This document shows positions 1-9,787 of a DNA stretch of 64,000 nt, one piece after another. A model generated the notes under the pieces. The model saw nothing but the letters and a program-made list of their open reading frames with translations. It ran no database searches and was not told the DNA's origin. Origin of the DNA: Desulfurobacteriaceae bacterium (GTDB lineage: Bacteria > Aquificota > Aquificia > Desulfurobacteriales > Desulfurobacteriaceae). The stretch is taken from positions 62,001 through 126,000 of the forward strand of contig JAMOTD010000015.1 in assembly GCA_027068415.1 (NCBI GenBank). The letters are read 5' to 3'. The translations under genes and the position numbers were made by a program. Within the stretch, counting starts at the first letter, position 1, and each line of letters opens with the position of its first letter.

Positions 1-227
1 CAACCCATCGGGTGAAGTACGTTGTAGCCGGCCATTCTCTTAAACCTTGCTATAACGTCCCCTATTGAGTAGTTCCTTACGTGTCCCATGTGAATCTTTC
101 CAGAAGGGTAGGGGAACATCTCAAGGACGTAGTACTTTTTCCTACCGTCGGGTTTACTCTCAAAGACCTTCTCCTCTTCCCACCTCTTCTGCCACTTCTC
201 CTCTATCTCTTTAGGCGAAAATTTCAT
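1..227 (-). CDS. leuS: Leucyl-tRNA synthetase, N-terminal fragment (truncated by window edge)
   Basis: Reverse-strand translation [76 protein letters not shown]; class I HMGH motif. Confidence 0.93.
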   Translation of the reverse strand, partial: MKFSPKEIEEKWQKRWEEEKVFESKPDGRKKYYVLEMFPYPSGKIHMGHVRNYSIGDVIARFKRMAGYNVLHPMG

Positions 228-303
228 CTCTCTTCTCCTCCGTAGCCCTTGTACTTCAGACGGATAATATAATTAGGCTCAATTTTAGCCGGGAGGTTTT
301 CCC

Positions 304-732
304 ATGTCCATTCCCGAGCCCCTTTTAAAGGTTGCGGCAGTCTTCTTTGACGTCATCTTTGTTTTGATTGTCTTCTCTTTTCTCTTTATTTTCGGCCTCA
401 GGCTTTACTGGAGGTGGAAGGCAAGGAGGCTCAGCGGTAAGCCCCTTCCCGAAAGCCTTCTCACTCCGAAGTTAAAGAAGGGTAAGGGCTTAATCTACTT
501 CTACGCCCCCAACTGCCGTCCCTGTCAGATGGTTGAGCCGGTTTACAGAAAGCTCTCCAAGGAGCTTAAGGGAGTTCACTTTGTAAAGGTAAACGTTGCC
601 GAAAACCCTCAGGCTGCAAGGGAAATCGGAATTCTCGCAACCCCTTCAATGGTTGTAGTTGAGAGTGGTAGGATTAAGGAGGTACTGCTCGGCCCAGTAA
701 GTGAGGGTACTTTAAGGGAGAAGCTGAAGTGA
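304..732 (+). CDS. Membrane-anchored thioredoxin-family protein
   Basis: N-terminal TM segment then FYAPNCRPCQMVEPVYRKLSKEL and ATPSMVVVESG thioredoxin fold; CxxC motif. Confidence 0.88.
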   Translation: MSIPEPLLKVAAVFFDVIFVLIVFSFLFIFGLRLYWRWKARRLSGKPLPESLLTPKLKKGKGLIYFYAPNCRPCQMVEPVYRKLSKELKGVHFVKVNVAENPQAAREIGILATPSMVVVESGRIKEVLLGPVSEGTLREKLK

Positions 733-2102
733 GGATAACCTTTAACGGAGCGGCCGGCGTTGTAACCGGCAGCTGCCACCTCTTTGAGGCGGGAGGGGTT
801 AAGTTCCTCCTTGACTGCGGACTCTTTCAGGGAAGCGAGGAGCTTGAGGAGTTAAACCCCAAGTTTACCTTTGAGCCTTCGGAGATTGACTTCGTAATCC
901 TCTCCCACGGCCACCTTGACCACTGCGGAAGGCTTCCTTACTTAATTAAAAGGGGATTCAGGGGGAAGATTTACGCAACTGCCGGAACCATTGACATATC
1001 AAGGCTAATCCTTATGGACGCCGCCCAAGTTCAGGAGGAGAACCTTAAAACCGAGAACAGGCGGCGGCTGAGGGAGGGTAAAAAGCCTAAAGAACTCCTC
1101 TACACCATAGATGACGTTTTTGACACCTTCGGCCACTTTAAGGCCTGCGACTTTAAGAGGTGGTATCAGGTGGGAGGAGTTAAGTTCCGGTTCCACGATG
1201 CGGGCCACATCCTCTGCTCGGAGTTTGTTGAGCTTGTGGTTGAGGGGAGAAGGGTGGTTTTCAGCGGGGATATCGGAAACAGCGGGAAACCCTTAATCAG
1301 AGACCCGGAGCTCCCTCCCAAGGCCGACCTTGTTTTAATAGAGACGACCTACGGAAACAGGAAGCACAAGAGCTTTAAAGAGTCGGTTGAGGAGTTTAAG
1401 GAGGCCGTCCTCTCAACCTTTAAGAGGGGCGGGGTCGTTTTAATCCCTACCTTCGCCCTTGAGAGGGCTCAGGATATCCTCTACATACTTAAGGAGATGT
1501 ACGAGAGGGGGGAGCTCCCTCCCTGCAAGGTTTTCCTTGACTCCCCCCTTGCAATCTCAATTACGAAGACCTTTAACCGCCACCCAGAGTGCCTTGAGGA
1601 GAGGGTTCTTGAGGAGCTAAGGAGGAGGGGAGACCTCTTTTCCTTTCCCTACCTCCGGTTTACTCGGAGCGTTGAGGAGTCAAAGAAGATTAACGACTAC
1701 AGGGGAAGGGCGATAATAATTGCCGGAAACGGCATGTGTACGGGCGGAAGAATCCTCCACCACATAAAGCACAGGATTTGGGATGAGAGGAACTCAATAA
1801 TCTTTGTGGGCTATCAGGCCGAGGGGACTTTGGGAAGGAAGATTGTTGAGGGGACAAGGAAGGTAAAGGTCTTTAACGAGATTGTTAAGGTAAACGCTAA
1901 AGTCTATACGATTAACGGCTTCTCCTCCCACGCCGATAAGCCCCAGCTCCTTTCGTGGCTCAAGGAGGCGGTCGGCCACAACACAAAAGTGGTTCTCGTT
2001 CACGGAGAGAGGAAGGTTCAGGAGGTTTTTAAGGAGGAGGTTGAGAGGGAGCTCTCAATCACTCCTTTTATGCCCTCACTCTACGAGAGCCTCTCCTTTT
2101 GA
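729..2102 (+). CDS. MBL-fold / beta-CASP ribonuclease-like hydrolase
   Basis: LSHGHLDHCGRLPYL metallo-beta-lactamase motif, beta-CASP region (SPLAISITKTFNRHPE), C-terminal GFSSHADKPQLL; 4-bp overlap with upstream gene. Confidence 0.9.
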   Translation: MRITFNGAAGVVTGSCHLFEAGGVKFLLDCGLFQGSEELEELNPKFTFEPSEIDFVILSHGHLDHCGRLPYLIKRGFRGKIYATAGTIDISRLILMDAAQVQEENLKTENRRRLREGKKPKELLYTIDDVFDTFGHFKACDFKRWYQVGGVKFRFHDAGHILCSEFVELVVEGRRVVFSGDIGNSGKPLIRDPELPPKADLVLIETTYGNRKHKSFKESVEEFKEAVLSTFKRGGVVLIPTFALERAQDILYILKEMYERGELPPCKVFLDSPLAISITKTFNRHPECLEERVLEELRRRGDLFSFPYLRFTRSVEESKKINDYRGRAIIIAGNGMCTGGRILHHIKHRIWDERNSIIFVGYQAEGTLGRKIVEGTRKVKVFNEIVKVNAKVYTINGFSSHADKPQLLSWLKEAVGHNTKVVLVHGERKVQEVFKEEVERELSITPFMPSLYESLSF

Positions 2103-2136
2103 CAAAAATTGTCACCCCTTCCGGACAAAATTTGTC
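2100..2136. promoter_or_regulatory. Two palindromic elements (GACAAAAATTGTC, GACAAAATTTGTC), candidate enhancer-binding-protein sites
   Basis: 2101-2113 and 2124-2136 are 13-nt palindromes differing at one base, 23 bp apart centre to centre. Confidence 0.6.
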
Positions 2137-2176
2137 AATATTTAGTTTAAAACCCCTCTTTTTCTTCCTCTGAAGA

Positions 2177-2194
2177 TTGGCATCTTACCTGCTT
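2177..2194 (+). promoter_or_regulatory. Sigma-54-type -24/-12 promoter upstream of pilin
   Basis: TTGGCATCTTACCTGCTT: GG-N10-GC spacing matches TGGCAC-N5-TTGC architecture. Confidence 0.65.
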
Positions 2195-2233
2195 ATAAAA
2201 AGGGTGAACAAAAAACTTTATCAGGAGGTAAAC

Positions 2234-2797
2234 ATGAGGAAGCTGTCAGACTTCCGTAAAGGTTTCACTCTCATTGAGCTGATGGTGGTTGTCGCGATTA
2301 TCGCCATCCTTGCGGCAATCGCCATTCCTCAGTACAAAAACTACCAGTTAAAGGCTAAAACTGCCGAGGCGAAGATGAATATCGGTGCAATCAGAACTTC
2401 TGAAGAGGCCTATGCGGCCGAAAACGATTATTATGTGCTTACTAAGTGGGAACCTTCTACCATTCCGGGTACCTCTCCAGCAGATTTTTCCGCAACCACT
2501 ACAAATGGTTTTTCCTATCTTGGCTTTGAGCCTGCAGGGAAGGTTTACTTTAGCTATGCAGTTACTGACACCAGTGAAAAGACAGCTGCTGATGCAACAG
2601 ATGCTAATGACAGTTTAGACGGAGTTCAGGTTGCTGTTTCTACCAATGATGATATTCATATTTGGGCTGTAGGAGACCTTGATGGGGATGGTGATGCAGG
2701 AGATTCTCCTGACCCATCAAGCCTTGGCAATAATAGTGCCTTTATGGCTACAGATGAGAATCCCAAAATTCTTGATAAAAATCCGGGACATTTCTAA
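2234..2797 (+). CDS. Type IV pilin major-subunit-like protein
   Basis: Prepilin signal [31 protein letters not shown]; start set at ATG 2234 with AGGAGG upstream (track start 2177 judged too far upstream). Confidence 0.93.
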   Translation: MRKLSDFRKGFTLIELMVVVAIIAILAAIAIPQYKNYQLKAKTAEAKMNIGAIRTSEEAYAAENDYYVLTKWEPSTIPGTSPADFSATTTNGFSYLGFEPAGKVYFSYAVTDTSEKTAADATDANDSLDGVQVAVSTNDDIHIWAVGDLDGDGDAGDSPDPSSLGNNSAFMATDENPKILDKNPGHF

Positions 2798-2821
2798 GAA
2801 GAACTTTATTTTCTCTTCTTA

Positions 2822-2848
2822 AAGGGGCGGCGATTGCCGCCCTTTTTG
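2822..2848 (+). terminator. Rho-independent terminator downstream of pilin
   Basis: GGGCGGC-GATT-GCCGCCC followed by TTTTTG. Confidence 0.9.
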
Positions 2849-2887
2849 TTTAAAATAACTCATTAAGATGATGTGTAGAGGTTAGGA

Positions 2888-3391
2888 GTGAAAAGAAGAA
2901 AGGGGGTTACCTTACTGGAGCTATTGATAGTATTGGGGATAGTTACTATTTTAGTTGCGCTTGCTCTTCCGGGTTATAAGAGATTTATGCTCACTGCCAG
3001 AACTACCGAGGCGAAAGTGAATATAGGAGCAATAATTATCTGTGAGGATAGCTACGCTGCGGATGCAGATAAGTATTTGACAGAAAGATATTATCCTGAT
3101 GGTAGTCCAGGTACATCTGCGCGAATCTGGAATCCTGATAACTCAGGGAATTTTAAAGAAATTGGTTTTCAACCTTCTGGGCGGGTTTACTATAGCTACG
3201 GTGTGGCTGCAGGTGACCAATCTTCTAATCCTGCTGGGGCAAACCCCTCTCATGGTGAAGTTGCGGTAACTAAAAATGCTGATATAACTGTAATAGCGAA
3301 AGGTGACCTTGATGGTGATGGAAGATTGGGTTATTTTTGCACTACAGATTTGAGGTATCCAAAAATTAAAGGAAGTATAGGAGATATTTAA
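2888..3391 (+). CDS. Second type IV pilin-like protein
   Basis: KKRRKG/VTLLELLIVLGIVTILVALALPGYKRF-type prepilin N-terminus; paralogous to preceding pilin; GTG start. Confidence 0.88.
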   Translation: MKRRKGVTLLELLIVLGIVTILVALALPGYKRFMLTARTTEAKVNIGAIIICEDSYAADADKYLTERYYPDGSPGTSARIWNPDNSGNFKEIGFQPSGRVYYSYGVAAGDQSSNPAGANPSHGEVAVTKNADITVIAKGDLDGDGRLGYFCTTDLRYPKIKGSIGDI

Positions 3392-3399
3392 GTCTTATA

Positions 3400-4287
3400 A
3401 TGGGAAAGGTACTTGAAGTATCAAAGCTAAGAAAGGCGTATTCTTTAGGTTTTTTAGTAAAGAGAAAGAAAGAGATTCTAAAGTCTGTTTCTTTTAGCGT
3501 TTTTAATGAAATTTTTGGGTTTATAGGCCCCAATGGTGCGGGTAAGACGACCACAATAAAAGCAATTATGGGCTTTATCTTCCCCGACCATGGGGAGATT
3601 AGAGTTTTCGGAAAGTTAAATACGGACGTTTCTGTAAAGAGAAAAGTAGGTTTCCTTCCCGAAAGGCCTTACGTCCCCCTCTCAATAACCGGAAAGGAGT
3701 ACCTTGACTTCTGTGCCGACGTTTACGGCATTCCCTACTACGAAAGGAGGAAGAAGTACTTAAAACTCCTTGAGCTCGTTGAGCTCGTCGGCGTTGAGGA
3801 GAGGAAGCTCTCCTCTTACTCTAAAGGTATGGTTCAGCGCCTACTCTTTGCGGCAACCCTTTTAAATGAGCCCGAGCTCCTGATTCTTGACGAGCCCATG
3901 AGCGGTTTAGACCCCGTCGGGCGGAGCATAATCGCTTCTGTTATAAGGAAGCTGAAGGAGGAGGGTAAAGCCGTCTTCTACAGCTCCCACATAATTCAGG
4001 ACGTTGAGAGGCTTTCTGATAGGGTTGCCATTATAGTCGGCGGAGAGATAAAGCTGGTTGACTCGGTCTCCTCTCTTATAAGTAAGTTCATCACCGGTTA
4101 TACGGTGGTTTACAGGAAGGTCGGTGAGAGCTCCCTCCTCTCAAAGGAAGTAAACAGGCAGGAGCTCTGGCCTTTCCTTGAGAAGTTGAGAAAAGAGGGC
4201 TACGAAATAGTGGAGGTTGAGCCAAAGAGCCTCTCCCTTGAGGACATTCTCGTCTCCTTTATTAAAGGCTCCGGAGGGACGGTGTGA
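3400..4287 (+). CDS. ABC transporter ATP-binding protein
   Basis: Walker A GPNGAGKTT, signature SYSKGMVQR, Walker B LLILDEP. Confidence 0.95.
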   Translation: MGKVLEVSKLRKAYSLGFLVKRKKEILKSVSFSVFNEIFGFIGPNGAGKTTTIKAIMGFIFPDHGEIRVFGKLNTDVSVKRKVGFLPERPYVPLSITGKEYLDFCADVYGIPYYERRKKYLKLLELVELVGVEERKLSSYSKGMVQRLLFAATLLNEPELLILDEPMSGLDPVGRSIIASVIRKLKEEGKAVFYSSHIIQDVERLSDRVAIIVGGEIKLVDSVSSLISKFITGYTVVYRKVGESSLLSKEVNRQELWPFLEKLRKEGYEIVEVEPKSLSLEDILVSFIKGSGGTV

Positions 4288-5084
4288 GTTTCTGGCCGGT
4301 TGCAAAGCTCACCTTTAAGGAGAGCGTTAAAGAGCGTTTCTTTATCGGGATGCTCCTTGTTGAGGTTCTCCTCCTCTTCCTCAGCTACTACCTCTCCGAG
4401 CTTGCCGCCGGAGACAGCGTGAAGGTGGGCATGGACTTTGCCCTTGTCTTCTACTTCTTCCTTACAGCCCTCTTTGCCGTTATGGTTCCCGTCTCAACCC
4501 TATTTCGTGATATCTCCGATAAGTTCGTTTACCTGATACTCTCCAAACCCATTAAGAGGGAAAGCTACCTTGCTGGCAAGTACTTCGGCTCCCTTATGGC
4601 CCTTGCCCTCTTCCTCTTTGCATCCTTCTTCATAGTTTCTGTGGGAGTTTTAGGCATAAGCCACTTTGCAAGGTTGTACGTTCCTCATGTTATTGTGGTT
4701 GAGAGAATTTTTCTCCTAACTCTCTCCCTCTTTCTTATGGGGGCTCTCCTGTCGGCCTTTTCAACCTTTTTCTCAATTCTCTTTACGAGCCAGACCCTCG
4801 CCACCGTTGTCGGCTTTCTCCTCTTCCTCTCGGGTCTTGAGCTTGCCTCTGTTAAGGAGCTTGCCCTTTCTTCTGATTACGTAAGTCCCTTTAACAAGCT
4901 TTTAATAAAAGTCCTCTACTACTTCTTCCCCAACTTCTCCCTCTACGACCTCAAGGCCTATGCCGTCCACCTTCAGCTCTCCGTTTCATCCCTCTACTTC
5001 GCCCTGATTGTCCTCTATACACTTCTCTACTCCTGTGCGGTACTTTTAATCTCCACTTGGCTCTTTAACAGGAGAGAGCTGTAG
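4284..5084 (+). CDS. ABC-2 type transporter permease
   Basis: Multi-TM protein; overlaps the ATPase stop by 4 bp; GTG start. Confidence 0.85.
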   Translation: MSFWPVAKLTFKESVKERFFIGMLLVEVLLLFLSYYLSELAAGDSVKVGMDFALVFYFFLTALFAVMVPVSTLFRDISDKFVYLILSKPIKRESYLAGKYFGSLMALALFLFASFFIVSVGVLGISHFARLYVPHVIVVERIFLLTLSLFLMGALLSAFSTFFSILFTSQTLATVVGFLLFLSGLELASVKELALSSDYVSPFNKLLIKVLYYFFPNFSLYDLKAYAVHLQLSVSSLYFALIVLYTLLYSCAVLLISTWLFNRREL

Positions 5085-5950
5085 TGAAGAGGCTGATTTT
5101 GGCGCTTTTCCTTATAGCCCTTTCCTACCCGGTTATGGAAAAGGCAACTTCCCTTAAACCTAAGGCTGAAGGGAACTCTGAGGTCTATCCTTACTCTTAC
5201 GAGCGGTTGATTTTGACCTTCCCTACCCTCAAGCCTCTTATTTCCGACCTCCTCTACATGCAGACCTGCTACCTGACCGGAAATGACGTCTTTAACCGGT
5301 GGAAGGAGAGGAAGTTCAGCAGAAAAGAGTGGAAGACTATCCTCCACAACGTTAAGGTTATGACGAGGCTTGACCCCTACTACTTTGACCCCTACTACTT
5401 TGTTGGTTCCTACATTCCCTGGAAGGTTAAGGACGACAGGGAGTTCTTAGAGGAAATTAACAACGTTTTAAAGAGCGGGATGAATTACGTTGAAGACTGG
5501 AGGCTTCCCTTCTTCATAGGGTTTAACTACTTCTACTTTATGGACGATAAGGTGAAGGGAGCTCGCTATCTTAAGAAGGCCGCCGACATGGAGGGAGCTC
5601 CTTACTACCTTAAACTCCTCGTCCCCCGCCTCTACGCTCAGTCGGGTAAGTACCAGCTTGCGGTTATTGAGACGGCACAGGAGCTAAAGAGGGCAAAGAA
5701 CGAGGTCTTGAAGAAGCAGCTTGAGAAGAGGTTAAAGGCGCTGATAGCTTTAAGGGATTTAAACTTTGCCCTTGAAAGGTACAGGAAGGTTTACGGCAGG
5801 TGTCCGGCCTCCTTGAGGGAGCTCGTTGAGAGGGGCTTTATCTCAGAAATTCCCCAAGACCCCTACGGTGGGGAATTTTTCGTTGATAAGAAGAGCTGTA
5901 CAGTCTGGACTACCAGCAATTTAAGGCCGGTTAATACTTCTTCCCGGTGA
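5084..5950 (+). CDS. Hypothetical TPR-like exported/membrane protein coupled to ABC transporter
   Basis: N-terminal hydrophobic segment, helical-repeat-like middle, RKVYGRCPASLRELVERGFISEIPQDPYGGEF C-terminus; translationally coupled. Confidence 0.65.
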   Translation: MKRLILALFLIALSYPVMEKATSLKPKAEGNSEVYPYSYERLILTFPTLKPLISDLLYMQTCYLTGNDVFNRWKERKFSRKEWKTILHNVKVMTRLDPYYFDPYYFVGSYIPWKVKDDREFLEEINNVLKSGMNYVEDWRLPFFIGFNYFYFMDDKVKGARYLKKAADMEGAPYYLKLLVPRLYAQSGKYQLAVIETAQELKRAKNEVLKKQLEKRLKALIALRDLNFALERYRKVYGRCPASLRELVERGFISEIPQDPYGGEFFVDKKSCTVWTTSNLRPVNTSSR

Positions 5951-7862
5951 GCTTGTAGCCGTAGCTCCCTAACTTCACGAGGTTAACCGTCAGGATAATC
6001 TGGTAGTCTATCGTGTTGTCGTAGTTCTTTACCCACCTGTAGGAGAGCTCCCCGCTCCAGCAACCCCTGTTTGCCGTCAAAGTATACCCTCTCTCCCTGT
6101 CTGTTGAGCTCTTAAGGTCGTACCTCTGAAAGTACCTGAGGGATAGAAAGGGGGATAGGGGAAGTGTAAAGCCCCACTTTAGGTACTCAATGTCCATCTC
6201 TTTGCCGTCGTAGTGATTTAGCCACAGGTCAACTCCCTTCAGCCTTACCTGAGCGTAAGAGTTTAGGAAGTTGAGCCCTCCCTTTTGAGGAGAGAAGTCG
6301 GCAGTTTCCTTCAGTGTAATCCACTCTGCAGGAGTGAGCTCAAGGTCTCCCTTTACCTCTTTCCACTCGTCCCGGCCGAAGAGGTAGTCGGCCTCTGCCG
6401 AGAGCCTTGCAACTCTGCCCTCCTTCCCGTAGAGGTAGAGCTCCACCGCTGGAGTCAGCCTCCTCTCCCCCTTCACGCGGTCGGTTATGTCGTAGAAGGG
6501 GTACTCTTCCTGCTCCTTACTCTCAACGTATCGGAACGTAAGCTCCGGGTTAACGGAGAGGCCGTACTTCCCTAAGGGGTAGAACTTGTTTACCTTCGTT
6601 GAGTTCTTGAAGCTCCAGAGTTTCCTCGCCCCTGCCGTTTGGTAGTAGGTGTAGAGGTAGGTAAGCTCGCTTGTGTTCTTAACCCTCCCCAGCCACCTGC
6701 TCAGCTTTACCGAGGGCTCAAGGTTAACCCTGTAGGAGCTCCCCCCAGCCTTCCTGTAGAAGTAGGTGGCCTTTGAGTAGAGGTTAAAGGTGAGAGGGCT
6801 TTGGGGAATGGGGGTGTCAAGGAGGTAGAACGAGAGTGAGGGGAGCTTCTGGTAAATCGTATCTGCCCTTCCGTCAAGGTACCTAAGGTAAACGGCGTTT
6901 GCGTTTAAAACGGCGTGCTCCCACAGTTTGCTTGCGGTTATGTCAGATTTAGTATAGACCTGAGACTGCTCAACGGTATCAAGGTTTGAGGAGCTTTTGT
7001 AGTATTCTCTGCTACTTACGATTTCGGCCTTTGCCTTTCCGTAGAGGTACTCTGATGGCTCGTAAGTGTGCTCAAAGTTAAATTTCCAATCCTTCCTCTC
7101 TTTCTTGTTTAGCTGGTAGTAGTTGAGCTCCCCTCTGTTCCTCTCTCCGAGAACGTACCTCAGCTGAGCCTGTCCGCCCTCTCCGTTAATGCTCCTCTTT
7201 TCGTAAGTTAGGGTTAGGTCTGCGCTCCTTCCCAGTACTATGTAGAGGGGCTGCCGGTAGATGAGGCCGTCCTCACTTATGTAGCCGAACCTTGGAAAGA
7301 GAAGCCCGCTCTTTCTCTCCCTTTGAATGGGGCCGGAGAGGTAGGGAGAAACGAGAACCGGAATCTCCTTCACCCTGAAGGCTACCCACTTTCCGGAGAA
7401 AGATTCCCCCAAGAGGATTTTGAACCTCTTTGCCGAAACCGACCAGTCGGGGCAGGTGTGGGAGCAGGGGGTATACTCCCCGTCGTAGGCTATCCACTCC
7501 TTTTCCGAGATTCTTTCAATTCTGTCTGCCTTTATCCTGTCGGTTTTTGAGAGCCAACCTTCAACCTTTTCAAGTAGTGCCCTTTTTGTGTTTAAGTTGT
7601 AAATGAGGTTTTGGCAGTGGAGCTCTGCCTCTCCCTCCTTTATAACAACGTTCCCCCAAACCCTTATTACTTCCCTTTCCCTGTCGTAGAGGCCGTTGTC
7701 CCCTTCAATTATCACGTTCTCGTACTTTATTAAAACCCTTCCCCTGGCTTTTACTACCGAGTTGACGTCTCCCTCAACTACTTTTGCCGTAATGACTACG
7801 GGAACTTTCCCTCCGTAGACCGGGGCACTCAGGAGGAGCAGAGCAAGAAGGAGTTTTCTCAA
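5931..7862 (-). CDS. lptD: LPS-assembly protein LptD-like
   Basis: OstA-like N-terminus (VNSVVKARGRVLIKYENVIIEGDNGLYDRE...), beta-rich C-terminal barrel. Confidence 0.85.
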   Translation of the reverse strand: MRKLLLALLLLSAPVYGGKVPVVITAKVVEGDVNSVVKARGRVLIKYENVIIEGDNGLYDREREVIRVWGNVVIKEGEAELHCQNLIYNLNTKRALLEKVEGWLSKTDRIKADRIERISEKEWIAYDGEYTPCSHTCPDWSVSAKRFKILLGESFSGKWVAFRVKEIPVLVSPYLSGPIQRERKSGLLFPRFGYISEDGLIYRQPLYIVLGRSADLTLTYEKRSINGEGGQAQLRYVLGERNRGELNYYQLNKKERKDWKFNFEHTYEPSEYLYGKAKAEIVSSREYYKSSSNLDTVEQSQVYTKSDITASKLWEHAVLNANAVYLRYLDGRADTIYQKLPSLSFYLLDTPIPQSPLTFNLYSKATYFYRKAGGSSYRVNLEPSVKLSRWLGRVKNTSELTYLYTYYQTAGARKLWSFKNSTKVNKFYPLGKYGLSVNPELTFRYVESKEQEEYPFYDITDRVKGERRLTPAVELYLYGKEGRVARLSAEADYLFGRDEWKEVKGDLELTPAEWITLKETADFSPQKGGLNFLNSYAQVRLKGVDLWLNHYDGKEMDIEYLKWGFTLPLSPFLSLRYFQRYDLKSSTDRERGYTLTANRGCWSGELSYRWVKNYDNTIDYQIILTVNLVKLGSYGYKLTGKKY

Positions 7863-7930
7863 ATTCCTTTACCCCTTTTCAGTTTTGTAGATTAATTTTA
7901 AACTGGAAAACCAATTGGAGGAGAGTTTAG

Positions 7931-8266
7931 ATGAAAGGGCCGACGGAAATCGTGAAGAAGTTAGCGTTGCTCCAGATAGGGTTTATCTCCCTGGTTTCGG
8001 AGAAGGTTGAGGAGCTCATAAGGGAGCTTGAGGAGAGAGGAAAGCTCTCTGAAGAAGAGGGGAGAAGGTTCCTTGAGGAGCTCAAGGATAACCTTACGAG
8101 GAAAAAGGAGGAGGTTGCGAAAGAGGTTGAGCGGATTTTAAAGGAGATGAACTTTGTTACGAGGGAGGAGTTTGAGGAGCTCAAGAAGGAGGTAGAGAGC
8201 TTAAGGGCCGAGATTGAAACCCTCAGAGCTCTCATCAAGTCCAAAGGCGAAGATGAAGGGCCTTAA
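7931..8266 (+). CDS. Phasin-like coiled-coil protein
   Basis: Charged coiled coil (EELIRELEERGKLSEEEGRRFLEELKDNL...) resembling polyhydroxyalkanoate-granule-associated/phasin-like family. Confidence 0.65.
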   Translation: MKGPTEIVKKLALLQIGFISLVSEKVEELIRELEERGKLSEEEGRRFLEELKDNLTRKKEEVAKEVERILKEMNFVTREEFEELKKEVESLRAEIETLRALIKSKGEDEGP

Positions 8267-9752
8267 AAGGCTCTGGGAGGTTATAGCCTCCTTCTACTTC
8301 TGCTTTTACGAGGAGCTCTCCCGCTACCTTACCCCTCCGGTTGTCTTTCTCCTGTCTATTCCTTTTTGGGGTAGGAGGGAGCTCCTATCCTACCCTCCGC
8401 CCGTGAGGCTTAGGGTTGCCCTTGAGAGTCTCGGAGGGGCTTTCGTCAAGATTGGCCAGCTTCTCTCAACAAGGGTTGACATTCTCCCTTCCGACTTTGT
8501 CAGGGAGCTTGAGAAGCTTCAGGATAGAGTTCCTCCCCAACCTTTGGAGGAGCTCCTTAAGAGCTACCCTCAGCTGAAAAATTTCTTCTCCTACGTAGAG
8601 CCCGAACCTATTGGCTCGGGCTCGGTTGCTCAGGTTCACAGGGCTATACTTAAAAGCGGCAGGGAGGTCGCCCTTAAGGTTATAAGGCCTCAGGCAGAGA
8701 GGTTGATAAGGCAGGATATTTCAATTCTGAAATTCCTCGTTGCCCTCTCCTCTCTCTTATACCCTCCATTAAAGGATTTTCGCCTCCCTCAGGTCGTTGA
8801 GGAGATTGAAAGAATGCTCCTTGACGAGCTTGACTTAAGCAGGGAGGCTGCCTACATGGAGCTCTTCAGGAAGTTCTCTGAGAAAGAGCCCTCCTTTTAC
8901 GTTCCTGAGGTCTTCTGGGAGTTCACCTCAACCCGCTATCTCGTCTCGGAGTTTATCAGGGGAGAGAAGATAAGTAAGCTGAGGGCTCCCCTTGAGAAGA
9001 GGAAGGAGCTTGCGGAGAGGTTCGTCCACATAGTCCACAGGACGATTTTTGAGCTCGGGGTCTTCCACGGCGACCTTCATCCGGGAAACATCTTCCTTCT
9101 TGAGGACGGCCGTTTTGCCTTCGTTGACTTCGGGATAGTGGGAAGGCTCTCTCCCGACACCCTCCACGAGTTCTTTCTCTTCTCCCTCGGCGTTATGAAT
9201 AGGGACGTTGAGCTGATTGTTGACTCCTTGAGGAGAATAGGAGCTCTCCCGGAGGGGGTAAACGAGAAGCTCCTAAAGAGGGAAATCCTGATTTTCCTTG
9301 ACAAATACTACAACAAGCCTCTCTCTCAGATAGATGCAGAGAAACTCTTTTACGAGGAACTTTCAACGGCGAGGAAGTTTAAAATCGTCCTCCCCGAAGA
9401 GCTCGTGGTTCTCATGAAGACTATAGCCCACACCGAGTCAATAGCCCGACTGATTTACCCAGACTTCCGCCTCCCTCCCCTCCTAAAGCCCTACCTGAGG
9501 AAAATGGCCCCGAAGTTTGCCCTCTCCTTTGCAAAGAGGAAGACAATCTCCCTTTCAATGGACTACGCCCAGCTGGTTGAGGAGATTCCCTCCCTTTTAA
9601 GGAGCTCCGTTAAGTACGAGAAGCAGAGCTACAGGGAGCTCTTTTGGGGAATGGCCCTTTTGGGCTTTTCCGTCGTTCTCGTTTTTGCCCCCAAACTGAT
9701 GCCCTTCTACCTTCCCGCCGTACTGGTTGCAGAAAGACTTTCCCGCCGGTAG
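8253..9752 (+). CDS. ABC1/UbiB family atypical kinase
   Basis: KIGQLLSTRVDILP, GSGSVAQVHRA, FHGDLHPGNIF, FVDFGIVG motifs; ATG at 8253 preferred to the track TTG start. Confidence 0.9.
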   Translation: MKGLKRLWEVIASFYFCFYEELSRYLTPPVVFLLSIPFWGRRELLSYPPPVRLRVALESLGGAFVKIGQLLSTRVDILPSDFVRELEKLQDRVPPQPLEELLKSYPQLKNFFSYVEPEPIGSGSVAQVHRAILKSGREVALKVIRPQAERLIRQDISILKFLVALSSLLYPPLKDFRLPQVVEEIERMLLDELDLSREAAYMELFRKFSEKEPSFYVPEVFWEFTSTRYLVSEFIRGEKISKLRAPLEKRKELAERFVHIVHRTIFELGVFHGDLHPGNIFLLEDGRFAFVDFGIVGRLSPDTLHEFFLFSLGVMNRDVELIVDSLRRIGALPEGVNEKLLKREILIFLDKYYNKPLSQIDAEKLFYEELSTARKFKIVLPEELVVLMKTIAHTESIARLIYPDFRLPPLLKPYLRKMAPKFALSFAKRKTISLSMDYAQLVEEIPSLLRSSVKYEKQSYRELFWGMALLGFSVVLVFAPKLMPFYLPAVLVAERLSRR

Positions 9753-9787
9753 CTATATAATTTCCCAAAACCTTCGGAGAGAAAGTA

